Below, one piece after another: positions 1-8,792 of a stretch of 40,468 bases of DNA; the first letter of the stretch is position 1; each line of letters opens with the position of its first letter. The notes under the pieces are model-generated. The model saw nothing but the letters and a program-made list of their open reading frames with translations, had not been told where the DNA came from and did no database searches. The stretch comes from Mycobacterium colombiense (GTDB lineage Bacteria; Actinomycetota; Actinomycetes; Mycobacteriales; Mycobacteriaceae), in contig NZ_LZKI01000176.1 of NCBI RefSeq assembly GCF_001672755.1, positions 1 to 40,468 of the forward strand, in the 5' to 3' direction. Made by a program: the position numbers and the translations under genes.

Positions 1-836
1 CCTACGGCCCGAGCACACGCGACCACTTGCTCGACATCTGGCGACGCGACGACCTGGCCCCCGGGTGCCGGGCGCCGGTGCTGATCCAGGTGCCGGGTGG
101 GGCGTGGACGCTGAACGGCCGGCGCCCGCAGGCCTACACGCTGATGAGCCGAATGGTTCAACTCGGCTGGATCTGCGTCTCGATCGACTACAGCAAGAGC
201 CCGCGCGCCACCTTCCCCGCGCACCTGATCGACGTGAAAAGGGCAATTGCCTGGGTGCGGGAGAACATCGCCGACTACGGCGGCGACCCCGACTTCATCG
301 CGATCACCGGCGGCTCGGCGGGCGGGCACCTGGCCTCCCTCGCGGCGCTCACCCCCAACGACCCCACCTTCCAACCGGGCTTCGAAAACGCCGACACCAC
401 CGTGCAAGCGGTGGCGCCCTATTACGGCGTCTACGACTTCACCGATTTCGAGAACATGCACCCGCTGATGCTGCCGTTCCTCGAACAGTTCGTCATGAAG
501 GCCCGCTACGCCGACGAGCCCGAGCGCTTCACGGCGGCGTCGCCGGTTTCCTACGTGCACAGCGACGCACCCCCCTTCTTCGTGCTGCACGGCGAGAAGG
601 ACGAGTTGGTGCCCAGCGGCCAGGCTCGCGCGTTCTGCGCGGCGCTGCGCGCGGCCGGGGCGGCCACGGTGGCCCACGCCGAACTCGGCAACGCGCACCA
701 CGCTTTCGACATCACCCCGACGGTTCGATCACGGCTCGCAGCTGACGCCGTCGCCGATTTCCTCGGGGTCGTCTACGGGCGGCGCGTCAGCTCGCTGCTG
801 GATTCGCTGCCCTTGTCGGCCACTTCGGCCAGCTGA
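1..836 (+). CDS. lipQ: LipQ-like carboxylesterase, 3' part (5' end outside window)
   Basis: Alpha/beta-hydrolase of the BD-FAE/HSL-like esterase type, predicted to hydrolyse acyl esters. The frame is open from base 3, before the first possible start codon (TTG 27), so the gene begins upstream of the window; about 277 residues are visible. The oxyanion-hole segment reads VPGGAW, a variant of the HGGGW motif. The nucleophile elbow is GGSAGGH, the acid is in HGEKDELVP and the catalytic His is in NAHHAFD. Thus a full Ser-Asp-His triad is present near the C-terminus, as expected for a LipQ-sized enzyme of about 420 aa. It lies upstream of a wax-ester/DGAT gene and two glycerol-phosphate acyltransferases, the order of Rv2485c-Rv2482c in M. 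tuberculosis, which supports the lipQ name. The substrate is unknown. Confidence 0.85.
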   Translation, partial: YGPSTRDHLLDIWRRDDLAPGCRAPVLIQVPGGAWTLNGRRPQAYTLMSRMVQLGWICVSIDYSKSPRATFPAHLIDVKRAIAWVRENIADYGGDPDFIAITGGSAGGHLASLAALTPNDPTFQPGFENADTTVQAVAPYYGVYDFTDFENMHPLMLPFLEQFVMKARYADEPERFTAASPVSYVHSDAPPFFVLHGEKDELVPSGQARAFCAALRAAGAATVAHAELGNAHHAFDITPTVRSRLAADAVADFLGVVYGRRVSSLLDSLPLSATSAS

Positions 837-885
837 GCCCTGGCCGGGGAACCTGCCGGTCCTTTCACCAGCGCGGTAACCCGAC

Positions 886-891
886 TAGCGT
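886..891 (+). promoter_or_regulatory. possible -10 box (TAGCGT) before the WS/DGAT gene
   Basis: TAGCGT fits the mycobacterial TANNNT -10 pattern in the 132-bp lipQ-WS/DGAT gap. A start near 898 would give a 5' leader of about 70 nt containing an AGGAGG at 927-932. No good -35 box is visible. Weak evidence. Confidence 0.25.
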
Positions 892-968
892 TGGGTGGAC
901 CATTGGGGTTGGTGGGGTCCAAAGGCAGGAGGCTTGATCGACGGTGACAACGTTGACGCGTCGAGCTG

Positions 969-2444
969 ATGACCATGACTGAGTCTGTCGAGGCGATTAA
1001 GTTGTCCGACGAGCTCGGGCCGGTCGACTACCTGCTGCACAGGGGAGAGGCGAATCCCCGCACCCGGTCCGGGATCATGGCGCTGGAGCTCCTGGACTGC
1101 ACGCCGGACTGGGAACAATTCCGCGCCCGACTCGAAAGCGCCTCGCGACGCGTGTTGCGGCTGCGGCAAAAGGTCGTCGTGCCGACCCTGCCGACAGCGT
1201 CGCCGCGCTGGGTGGTCGATCCCGACTTCAACCTGGATTTCCACGTGCGCCGCGTGCGGGTGTCCGAACCCGGCACGCTGCGTGAGGTATTCGATCTCGC
1301 CGAGGTCATCCTGCAGTCGCCGATGGACATCTCGCGGCCGCTGTGGACGGCCACCCTGGTCGAGGGGCTGGCCGACGGCCAGGCCGCGACGCTGCTGCAT
1401 GTCAGTCACGCCGTCACCGACGGCGTGGGTGGGGTCCAGATGTTCGCCGAGATCTATGACCTCGAGCGCAATCCGCCGGCCAAGCCGACACTGCCGCTGC
1501 CCGTCCCGCAGGACCTGACATCCAATGATCTGATGCGCCAGGGCATTAACCACCTGCCCTTCGCCGTCGTCGGCGGCGTCATGAACGCGCTGTCCGGTGC
1601 GGTCTCGGCCGCCGGGCGGGCGGTCTTGGAACCGACGGCCACCGTGTCCGGGATCGTCGGGTACGCCATGTCGGGCATGCGGGTGCTCAACCGGGCCGCC
1701 GAGCCGTCGCCGCTGCTGCGGCGGCGCAGCCTGGCGACCCGCAGCGAGGCGATCGATATCCCGCTCGCCGACCTGCACAAGGCCGCGAAGGCCGGCGGCG
1801 GGTCGATCAACGACGCCTACCTGGCCGGCCTCTGCGGCGCCTTGCGCCGCTACCACCAGGCGTTCGGCGTGCCGATCAGCACGCTGCCGATGGCGGTGCC
1901 GGTCAGCCTGCGGGCCGAAGCGGACACCGCCGGCGGCAACCGGTTCACCGGCGTCAACCTGGCCGCGCCGATCGGGACCGCCGACCCCGTCTCCCGGATG
2001 AAAAAGATTCGCGCCCAGATGACGCAGCGTCGCGACGAGCCCGCGATGAACATCATCGGTTCGATGGCGCCGGTGCTCAGTGTGTTGCCCACCGCGGTGC
2101 TGGAAGGGATCACCGGCTCGGTGATCGGCTCCGACGTGCAGGCCAGCAACGTCCCGGTCTTCCCCGGCGACACCTACCTCGCCGGTGCAAAAGTCCTGCG
2201 GCAGTACGGTATCGGTCCGCTGCCGGGAGTGGCGATGATGGTGGTGCTGATTTCGCGGGGCGGATGGTGCACCATCACCGTGCGCTACGACAAGGCCTCG
2301 GTGCGAAACGAGGCGTTGTTCGCCCAATGCCTGCTGGACGGCTTCGACGAGATCCTGGCGCTGGCCGGCGATCCGCCACCGCGCGCCGTGCCCGCCTCGT
2401 TCGCCGAGCCGGCCGTGTCCACCCGATCGGTGGCGGGCTCGTGA
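969..2444 (+). CDS. WS/DGAT-family acyltransferase (Rv2484c-like)
   Basis: Wax ester synthase/diacylglycerol acyltransferase family protein of 491 aa, the usual size of about 450-500 aa. Such enzymes esterify diacylglycerol or fatty alcohol with acyl-CoA to make storage triacylglycerol or wax ester. The N-terminal LSPVDYLLHR-like opening (ELGPVDYLLHRGE) is typical. The active-site motif HHxxxDG appears as S146-H147-A-V-T-D151-G152: the catalytic second His and the DG are kept, but the first His is Ser, so activity may be low or altered. An in-frame stop at 954-956 rules out a start before 957, so ATG 969 or 975 is the start. Neither has a nearby Shine-Dalgarno; the strong AGGAGG at 927-932 is too distant. 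The stop overlaps the next gene's GTG (GTGA), so it is likely translationally coupled to plsC. Chain specificity cannot be told from sequence. Confidence 0.9.
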   Translation: MTMTESVEAIKLSDELGPVDYLLHRGEANPRTRSGIMALELLDCTPDWEQFRARLESASRRVLRLRQKVVVPTLPTASPRWVVDPDFNLDFHVRRVRVSEPGTLREVFDLAEVILQSPMDISRPLWTATLVEGLADGQAATLLHVSHAVTDGVGGVQMFAEIYDLERNPPAKPTLPLPVPQDLTSNDLMRQGINHLPFAVVGGVMNALSGAVSAAGRAVLEPTATVSGIVGYAMSGMRVLNRAAEPSPLLRRRSLATRSEAIDIPLADLHKAAKAGGGSINDAYLAGLCGALRRYHQAFGVPISTLPMAVPVSLRAEADTAGGNRFTGVNLAAPIGTADPVSRMKKIRAQMTQRRDEPAMNIIGSMAPVLSVLPTAVLEGITGSVIGSDVQASNVPVFPGDTYLAGAKVLRQYGIGPLPGVAMMVVLISRGGWCTITVRYDKASVRNEALFAQCLLDGFDEILALAGDPPPRAVPASFAEPAVSTRSVAGS

Positions 2445-4228
2445 GCGCCTCGAACGAGCAGGGCGATAAGGGCGAAACTCCAGGGCAGGACATGCGGCTG
2501 CCCGGCTCGGTGGCCGAGATCATGGCCAGCCCCGCCGGTGCCAAGATCGGTGCGTTCTTCGACCTGGACGGCACGCTGGTCGCGGGGTTCACTGCGATCA
2601 TCCTGACCCAGGAGCGGCTGCTGCGCCGCGACATGGGCGTGGGGGAGCTGCTCGGCATGGTGCAGGCCGGGCTGAGCCACACCCTCGGTCGCATCGAATT
2701 CGAGGACCTGATCGGCAAGGCCGCCGCGGCGCTCACCGGGCGGCTGCTCGACGACTTGGAAGAGATCGGCGAGCGGATGTTCATCCAGCGGATCGAGTCG
2801 CGGATCTACCCGGAGATGCGCGAGCTGGTGCGCGCCCACATGGCACGCGGCCACACCGTGGTGCTCAGCTCGTCGGCGCTGACCATCCAGGTCAACCCGG
2901 TCGCGCGTTTCCTCGGCATTCCCAACATGCTCACCAACAAGTTCGAGACCACCGAGGACGGCATGCTCACCGGCGGCGTCGAGAAGCCGATCCTGTGGGG
3001 TCCGGGCAAAGCCGCTGCGGTGCAACGCTTTGCGGCCGAGCACGACATCGATCTCAAGGACAGCTACTTCTACGCCGACGGCGACGAGGACGTCGCCCTG
3101 ATGTATCTGGTGGGTAATCCGCGGCCGACGAATCCCGAGGGCAAGATGGCCGCGGTGGCCAAGCGCCGCGGTTGGCCTATCCTGCGGTTCAGCAGCCGCG
3201 GCCCGGTGGGATTGCGGCGCCAGCTGCGCACGCTCGCCGGCTTCGGCTCGATGTTCCCCGTCGCCGCCGGCGCGGTGGGCATCGGGGTGCTGACCCGCAA
3301 CCGGCGCCGCGGCGTCAACTTCTTCACCTCCAACTTCTCTCAGTTGTCGCTCGCGATCGCCGGCGTGCAGCTCAACGTCATCGGCAGGGAGAACCTGACC
3401 GCGCAACGGCCGGCGGTCTTTATCTTCAACCACCGCAACCAAGTTGACCCGGTCATCACCGGCGCGCTGGTGCGTGACAATTGGGTCGGTGTGGGCAAGA
3501 AGGAGTTGCAGAAAGACCCCGTCATGGGCACGCTGGGCAGGCTGGTGGACGGCGTGTTCATCGACCGCGACGATCAGGCCGCCGCGGTGGAGATGCTGCA
3601 CGAGGTCGAAGACCGTGCGCGCAGGGGGCTTTCGATAGTGATCGCCCCGGAGGGCACCCGGGTCGACACCACCGAGGTCGGCCCGTTCAAGAAGGGGCCG
3701 TTCCGGATTGCGATGGCCGCGGGCATCCCGATCGTCCCGATCGTGATCCGCAACGCCGAGCTCGTCGCCGCCCGTAACTCGACCGTCATCAACCCGGGCA
3801 CCGTCGACGTCGCGGTCTTTCCGCCGATCTCGGTGCAGGACTGGACGCTTGACACGCTGCCGGAGCGCATCGCCGAGGTGCGTCAGCTGTACCTGGACAC
3901 GCTCGCCAACTGGCCCGTCGGCGAGTTGCCCGAGGTCGACCTGTACGCCGAGAAGAAGGCGGCAGACAAGGCGCAGAGCCGCACAGCCAAGGCACCGGCC
4001 AACAAGGCGGCGGCGAAGAAGGCTGCGGCCAAGAAGGCCCCGGCAAAGAAGACCCCGGTGGCGAAGAAAGCCCCGGCAAAGAAGGCGGCTTCAAAAGCCA
4101 AGCCGCCCAAGGCAAACCCCCACGAATCCCAGGCCGCCCTCAAAGACGGTGAGGCACAACGACCCGCCGCTGAGGCGGCGGCCGTCAACGCGGAGCCACC
4201 CGAATCGCCGCCCCGAGGGCATCCGTGA
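2441..4228 (+). CDS. plsC: HAD-phosphatase/PlsC bifunctional acyltransferase with Lys/Ala-rich tail
   Basis: Two-domain enzyme of 595 aa. Residues ~20-270 form a SerB-like HAD hydrolase with D41-L-D43-G-T. Residues ~310-490 form a 1-acylglycerol-3-phosphate acyltransferase with the H331-x4-D336 catalytic motif (NHRNQVD) and E404-G-T-R substrate motif. It should act at the membrane in phosphatidic acid synthesis; the natural substrate of the HAD half is not known to me. Start GTG 2441 is chosen because it overlaps the upstream stop (GTGA) and agrees with the Rv2483c architecture; the frame is open further upstream but only inside the previous gene. Residues ~505-557 are a repetitive Lys/Ala/Pro tail with AKK, PAKK and AAKK units like histone H1 or HupB, followed by an acidic/Pro-rich end. 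The stop overlaps the plsB2 start by 4 bp. Confidence 0.92.
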   Translation: MSASNEQGDKGETPGQDMRLPGSVAEIMASPAGAKIGAFFDLDGTLVAGFTAIILTQERLLRRDMGVGELLGMVQAGLSHTLGRIEFEDLIGKAAAALTGRLLDDLEEIGERMFIQRIESRIYPEMRELVRAHMARGHTVVLSSSALTIQVNPVARFLGIPNMLTNKFETTEDGMLTGGVEKPILWGPGKAAAVQRFAAEHDIDLKDSYFYADGDEDVALMYLVGNPRPTNPEGKMAAVAKRRGWPILRFSSRGPVGLRRQLRTLAGFGSMFPVAAGAVGIGVLTRNRRRGVNFFTSNFSQLSLAIAGVQLNVIGRENLTAQRPAVFIFNHRNQVDPVITGALVRDNWVGVGKKELQKDPVMGTLGRLVDGVFIDRDDQAAAVEMLHEVEDRARRGLSIVIAPEGTRVDTTEVGPFKKGPFRIAMAAGIPIVPIVIRNAELVAARNSTVINPGTVDVAVFPPISVQDWTLDTLPERIAEVRQLYLDTLANWPVGELPEVDLYAEKKAADKAQSRTAKAPANKAAAKKAAAKKAPAKKTPVAKKAPAKKAASKAKPPKANPHESQAALKDGEAQRPAAEAAAVNAEPPESPPRGHP

Positions 4229-6579
4229 CCGAACCGGCCGCGGATAGCAGCGCGGTCCTTGCCGGACGAGACTCGCTGATATTGGCGTCGATGGCCTCGC
4301 CGGTCGAGATGCAACTGGTGACGGCGTGGATGGATCAGCAGCGCACCGCGCATGAGGGGGCGAACTTCGGCCTGGTGAAACTGCCCCCGCTCGACGCGCC
4401 GCCGGAAGCGATGACGGTCCTGGCCGAACAGCTCGAATCCGGGAAAGACCGCTCGATCGTGCCGGTGCGGGTGTTCTGGCTGCCCGAGCCGGATCGCGGC
4501 CGGGTGGCCAAGCTGGCCGGCCTGCTCCCCGGCCGGGATCCCTACCACCCCAACCAACGCCAGCAAGAACGGATCGTGCGGACCGCCCCCTGGCGCGCAC
4601 GGGTGGTGGCCGGTGAAGCGGCCACCGTCTCCGAGCTGCGCCGGCAATGGCGAGACACCACGGTCGGGGACGACAAGAACGACTTCGTCCAATTCGTGAT
4701 CCGCCGCGCCATCTTGGCGATGGAGCGCGTCGAGTACCGGATCCTCGGGCCGCAGTACAAGTCACCGCGGCTGGTGAAGCCGGAGATACTGGCCTCGAAC
4801 CGGTTTCGCGCGGGCCTGGCCAAGATCCCAGGCGCCACCGTCGACGAGGCCGGAAAGATGCTCGACGAACTCGCCACCGGGTGGAGTCGGGCCTCGGTCG
4901 ACCTCGTCGGGGTTCTCGGCAGGATGCTCAGCCGCGGGTTCGATCCCGAGATCGACTACGACGGCTACCAGGTCGCGGCGATGCGGGCCGGCCTGGAAGC
5001 GCACCCGGCGGTGCTGTTGTTCTCCCACCGGTCCTACATCGACGGCGCGGTGGTGCCGGTCGCCATGCAGGAGAACCGATTACCGCCGGTGCACGTATTC
5101 GCCGGCATCAACCTGTCGTTCGGCGCGATGGGCCCGCTGTTGCGGCGCTCCGGTGTCATCTTCATCCGCCGCAACATCGGCAACGACCAGCTCTACAAGT
5201 ACGTGCTGCGCGAGTACGTCGGCTACATAGTCGAAAAGCGGTTCAACCTGAGCTGGTCGATCGAGGGTACCCGGTCGCGCACCGGAAAGATGCTGCCGCC
5301 CAAGCTGGGTCTGCTGGCCTACGTCGCCGACGCCTACCTGGACGGCCGCAGCGAAGACATTCTGCTGCAACCGGTCTCGATCAGCTTCGATCAGCTGCAC
5401 GAGACCGCCGAGTACGCCGCCTACGCCCGTGGAGGCGAGAAGACACCCGAGGGCGTCGGCTGGCTGTACAACTTCATCCGCGCGCAGGGCGAGCGCAACT
5501 ACGGCAAGATCTACGTCCGATTCCCCGAAGCCGTGTCGATGCGCCAGTACCTGGGTGTCCCGCACGGCCCGCTGACGCAGGACCCGGACGCCAAAAGGCT
5601 TGCACTGCAGAAAATGTCGTTTGAGGTCGCCTGGCGGATCCTGCAAGCGACGCCGGTCACGGCGACGGGCCTGGTGTGCGCGCTGCTGCTGACCACCCGC
5701 GGCGCTGCGTTGACGCTCGGCCAGCTGCACCACACCCTGCAGGACTCGCTGGATTACCTGGAACGCAAACAAAACCCGATGTCCACCAGCGCGTTGCGGC
5801 TGCGCACGCACGACGGGGTGCGCGCGGCGGTCGACGCGCTATCCAACGGACACCCCATCACCCGCGTCGACGGCGGCCGGGAACCGGTGTGGCGCATCGC
5901 ACCCGACGAGCAGCACGCCGCGGCCTTCTACCGCAACTCGGTGATTCACGCGTTCCTGGAGACCTCGATCGTCGAACTCGCGCTGGCCCACGCCCGCCAC
6001 GTCGACGGCGACCGCATGGAGGCGTTCTGGACCCAGGCGATGCGGCTGCGCGATCTGCTGAAGTTCGACTTCTATTTCGCCGACTCGGCGACCTTCCGGG
6101 ACAACATCGCCGAAGAGATGGCGTGGCACAACAATTGGGCAGCCCACGTGTCCGCTGGAGGCGACGAGATCCGCGCGCTGTTGTTCGCCAAGCGTCCGCT
6201 GATGGCGGACGCGATGCTTCGGGTGTTCTTCGAGGCCTACGAGATCGTCGCCGACGTGCTGCGTGACGCGCCCGCGGACATCGGACACAAGGAGCTGACC
6301 GACCTGGCGTTGGGCGTCGGCCGACAGTATGTGGCGCAGACCCGGATCCGCAGCAGCGAATCGGTGTCGACGCTGCTGTTCGCCACCGCCCGCCAAGTCG
6401 TCGAGGATCAAAATCTGATCGCGCCGGCCCCGGACCTGGCCGACAGGCGCGCCGCTTTCCTGCAAGAGCTGCGCGACATCCTGCAAGACTTCAACTACGT
6501 CGGCCAGATCGCGCGCGAGCAGTTCGTGGCCCGCGAGGCCAAGGCGCGCCAGGACCTTCTGGACGGCCAGACTCTGTAG
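4225..6579 (+). CDS. plsB2: Glycerol-3-phosphate acyltransferase PlsB2
   Basis: Large PlsB-type membrane-associated acyltransferase of 784 aa (M. tuberculosis PlsB2 about 789). It transfers an acyl group from acyl-CoA/ACP to glycerol-3-phosphate, the first step of phospholipid and triacylglycerol synthesis. The acyltransferase signature is H268-x4-D273 (SHRSYID), with the second motif around FIRRN and E347-G-T-R350. A long helical C-terminal half is typical of PlsB. Start GTG 4225 overlaps the plsC stop (GTGA). The run WS/DGAT-PlsC-PlsB2 looks like one operon for glycerolipid assembly. I see nothing truncated or altered in its catalytic motifs. Confidence 0.94.
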   Translation: MTEPAADSSAVLAGRDSLILASMASPVEMQLVTAWMDQQRTAHEGANFGLVKLPPLDAPPEAMTVLAEQLESGKDRSIVPVRVFWLPEPDRGRVAKLAGLLPGRDPYHPNQRQQERIVRTAPWRARVVAGEAATVSELRRQWRDTTVGDDKNDFVQFVIRRAILAMERVEYRILGPQYKSPRLVKPEILASNRFRAGLAKIPGATVDEAGKMLDELATGWSRASVDLVGVLGRMLSRGFDPEIDYDGYQVAAMRAGLEAHPAVLLFSHRSYIDGAVVPVAMQENRLPPVHVFAGINLSFGAMGPLLRRSGVIFIRRNIGNDQLYKYVLREYVGYIVEKRFNLSWSIEGTRSRTGKMLPPKLGLLAYVADAYLDGRSEDILLQPVSISFDQLHETAEYAAYARGGEKTPEGVGWLYNFIRAQGERNYGKIYVRFPEAVSMRQYLGVPHGPLTQDPDAKRLALQKMSFEVAWRILQATPVTATGLVCALLLTTRGAALTLGQLHHTLQDSLDYLERKQNPMSTSALRLRTHDGVRAAVDALSNGHPITRVDGGREPVWRIAPDEQHAAAFYRNSVIHAFLETSIVELALAHARHVDGDRMEAFWTQAMRLRDLLKFDFYFADSATFRDNIAEEMAWHNNWAAHVSAGGDEIRALLFAKRPLMADAMLRVFFEAYEIVADVLRDAPADIGHKELTDLALGVGRQYVAQTRIRSSESVSTLLFATARQVVEDQNLIAPAPDLADRRAAFLQELRDILQDFNYVGQIAREQFVAREAKARQDLLDGQTL

Positions 6580-6595
6580 CCGGCGGGCCCGCCCA

Positions 6596-6601
6596 TACCC
6601 T
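6596..6601 (+). promoter_or_regulatory. -10 box TACCCT for leaderless transcription of the CtaG/CopD gene
   Basis: TACCCT matches TANNNT and ends exactly 6 nt before ATG 6608, so the transcript would begin at the A of the start codon. No Shine-Dalgarno precedes this ATG, which agrees with a leaderless mRNA. Inference from spacing only. Confidence 0.55.
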
Positions 6602-6607
6602 GGACTT

Positions 6608-8674
6608 ATGACCGTCGCCCCGCCGGCCGGCAAGGCCCCGGCCGAGGCCGCCACCCAACGCCGCGCGCTGGTGTGGCCGGTGCTGGCCGGTGTCGCGGTG
6701 CTGGCGGGCTGCACGGCCGCCGGCATCGGGACGCTCTCGCTGGCCAGCGCGCTGACCGTGACCGGCCTGCCCGACCCGGGCCAGGTGACGACGCTCGGGC
6801 TGCCGTTCGTCCGCGCCGCGGGTGAGATCGCCGCCGTCCTCGCGGTCGGGTCCTTCCTGTTCGCCGCGTTCCTGGTGCCGCCGCAGCGCAACGGTGTCCT
6901 CGACGCCGACGGCTATCGGGCGCTTCGGCTCGGGACGGTGGCGTCGGGGGTTTGGGCGGTGTGCGCCGCCCTGCTGGTCCCGCTGACCATTTCCGACGTA
7001 TCCGGCCATCCGGTCGCCGACATTCCGCCGATGCGGATGTGGTCCTTGGCGGGTCTGATCACCAACGCCTCGGCCTGGCGCTGGACCGCGATCATGGCCG
7101 CGGTGATCACGCTGGCAAGCCTGTCGGTGCTGCGCTGGTCGTGGACGCCGGCGCTGGCCGCCGCGGCGGTGATGACGCTGATTCCGCTGGGCCTGACCGG
7201 TCATTCGTCGGCCGGCGGTTCGCACGACCTGGCCACCAACGGCCTGCTGATCCACCTGATCGCCGCCAGCCTGTGGGCCGGTGGTCTGCTCGCCCTGCTG
7301 GCCCACGCCCTGCGCGGCGGCGGCCACCTCGGGCTGGCCGCCCGGCGTTTCTCGATGATCGCGCTCTGGTGTTGGGTCGCGATGGCGGTGAGCGGAGTGG
7401 TCAACGCCCTGGTGCGTGTGCAGCCGGCCGACCTGTTCAGCACCGACTACGGCCGACTGGTCACCGCCAAGTTCGTCGCGCTGTGCCTGCTGGGCGGCCT
7501 CGGCTGGCGCCAGCGGCGCGTGAGTGTGGCTGCGTTGCAGGCGGATCCGACTCCGGCGCGGGCACGTGGTGCGCTGCTGCGGCTGACCCTGATCGAGGCC
7601 GCCATTTTCGGCCTCACCTTCGGCATCGCCGTCGGGCTGGGCCGCACCCCGCCGCCGCCACCGCCGGCCCGGCTGCCTTCGATCCCCGAGGCCGAGATCG
7701 GTTACGACTTCGACGGGCCGCCCACCGTGGCGCGCATCCTGTTCGACTGGCGCTTCGACCTGATCTTCGGCTCCGCCGCCCTCGTCTTCGCCGCGCTGTA
7801 TGTGGTGGCGCTGGTGCGGCTGCATCGGCGCGGCGACACCTGGCCACCGGGTCGGACCATTTCCTGGCTGCTCGGCTGCCTGGTCTTGCTGTTCGTGACG
7901 TCGTCGGGCGTGGGGCGCTACATGCCGGCGATGTTCAGCATGCACATGGTGGTGCACATGTGCCTGTCGATGTTGATCCCGATCCTGCTGGTGCTCGGCG
8001 CCCCGGTCACCCTGGCGCTGCGGGCGCTGCCGGCGGCGGGCCGTGACGAGCCGCCGGGCATGCGGGAGTGGCTGTTGGCCGCGCTGCACAGCCGCGTCTC
8101 CCGATTCCTCACCAACCCGGTGGTGGCCACCGTGCTGTTCGTCGCCGGGTTCTACGGGCTGTACCTGTCGAACCTCTTCGACACGACCGCGAGCAGCCAC
8201 GCCGGGCATCTGGCGATGAACGTGCATTTTCTGGTGAGCGGCTACCTGTTCTATTGGGTGGTGATCGGGGTGGACCCGACGCCGCGACCGATTCCGCCGC
8301 TGGCCAAGGTGGCCGTGGTGTTCGCGTCGCTGCCGCTGCACGCCTTCTTCGGTGTGGTGCTGATGGGCACCAAGAAGGTGCTCGGCGGCGACTATTACCG
8401 TTCCCTCGGCCTGAGCTGGCACACCGATCTGCTGGGCGATCAGCACCTGGGCGGGGGCATCGCCTGGTCGGCGGGGGAGTTCCCGCTGGTGATCGTCATG
8501 CTCGCGCTGCTGATCCAGTGGGCGCGCAGCGATCGCCGTACCGCCAAGCGGCTGGACCGGGCCGCCGACCGCGACGATGACGCCGAGCTGGTCGCCTACA
8601 ACGCGATGTTGGCGCAGCTGGCGCAGGGCGAGACGCCCAAGCGATCCGGCCAGGCCCCCGCCGATCCCGACTGA
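6608..8674 (+). CDS. Membrane protein with CopD and caa3-type CtaG domains (cytochrome c oxidase assembly/copper)
   Basis: Polytopic membrane protein of 688 aa with many hydrophobic segments. The N-terminal half, up to about residue 345, resembles the CopD copper-resistance/import domain. The C-terminal half resembles caa3_CtaG, with the diagnostic H446-M-V-V-H450-M followed by LIPILLVLGAPVTLALRAL. CtaG-type proteins help insert copper into cytochrome oxidase. A Pro run (residues ~345-352, PPPPPPAR) links the domains. The known mycobacterial relative with this fusion is Rv0102; this copy sits between plsB2 and ssbB, where M. tuberculosis, as I recall, carries IS6110 and a short remnant ORF (Rv2481c). 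Start ATG 6608 is supported by the -10 box 6 nt upstream. Function is inferred from domains. Confidence 0.85.
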   Translation: MTVAPPAGKAPAEAATQRRALVWPVLAGVAVLAGCTAAGIGTLSLASALTVTGLPDPGQVTTLGLPFVRAAGEIAAVLAVGSFLFAAFLVPPQRNGVLDADGYRALRLGTVASGVWAVCAALLVPLTISDVSGHPVADIPPMRMWSLAGLITNASAWRWTAIMAAVITLASLSVLRWSWTPALAAAAVMTLIPLGLTGHSSAGGSHDLATNGLLIHLIAASLWAGGLLALLAHALRGGGHLGLAARRFSMIALWCWVAMAVSGVVNALVRVQPADLFSTDYGRLVTAKFVALCLLGGLGWRQRRVSVAALQADPTPARARGALLRLTLIEAAIFGLTFGIAVGLGRTPPPPPPARLPSIPEAEIGYDFDGPPTVARILFDWRFDLIFGSAALVFAALYVVALVRLHRRGDTWPPGRTISWLLGCLVLLFVTSSGVGRYMPAMFSMHMVVHMCLSMLIPILLVLGAPVTLALRALPAAGRDEPPGMREWLLAALHSRVSRFLTNPVVATVLFVAGFYGLYLSNLFDTTASSHAGHLAMNVHFLVSGYLFYWVVIGVDPTPRPIPPLAKVAVVFASLPLHAFFGVVLMGTKKVLGGDYYRSLGLSWHTDLLGDQHLGGGIAWSAGEFPLVIVMLALLIQWARSDRRTAKRLDRAADRDDDAELVAYNAMLAQLAQGETPKRSGQAPADPD

Positions 8675-8792
8675 TCCACAGTCGGAGTTTCTTCCACAGC
8701 GACGGCCGATTCGAGGTTGTCCCCACGGCGTTCGTCGGTGGCGCCGCGCCTACTGGCAGCCATAGCCAATGCAATCGAGAAGGGATCAGCCC

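Noticed and set aside
3953..4114. Repetitive AAG/GCC tract as a possible CRISPR or minisatellite
   Set aside because: The repeats are codon repeats inside the plsC reading frame, without spacers or constant unit length.
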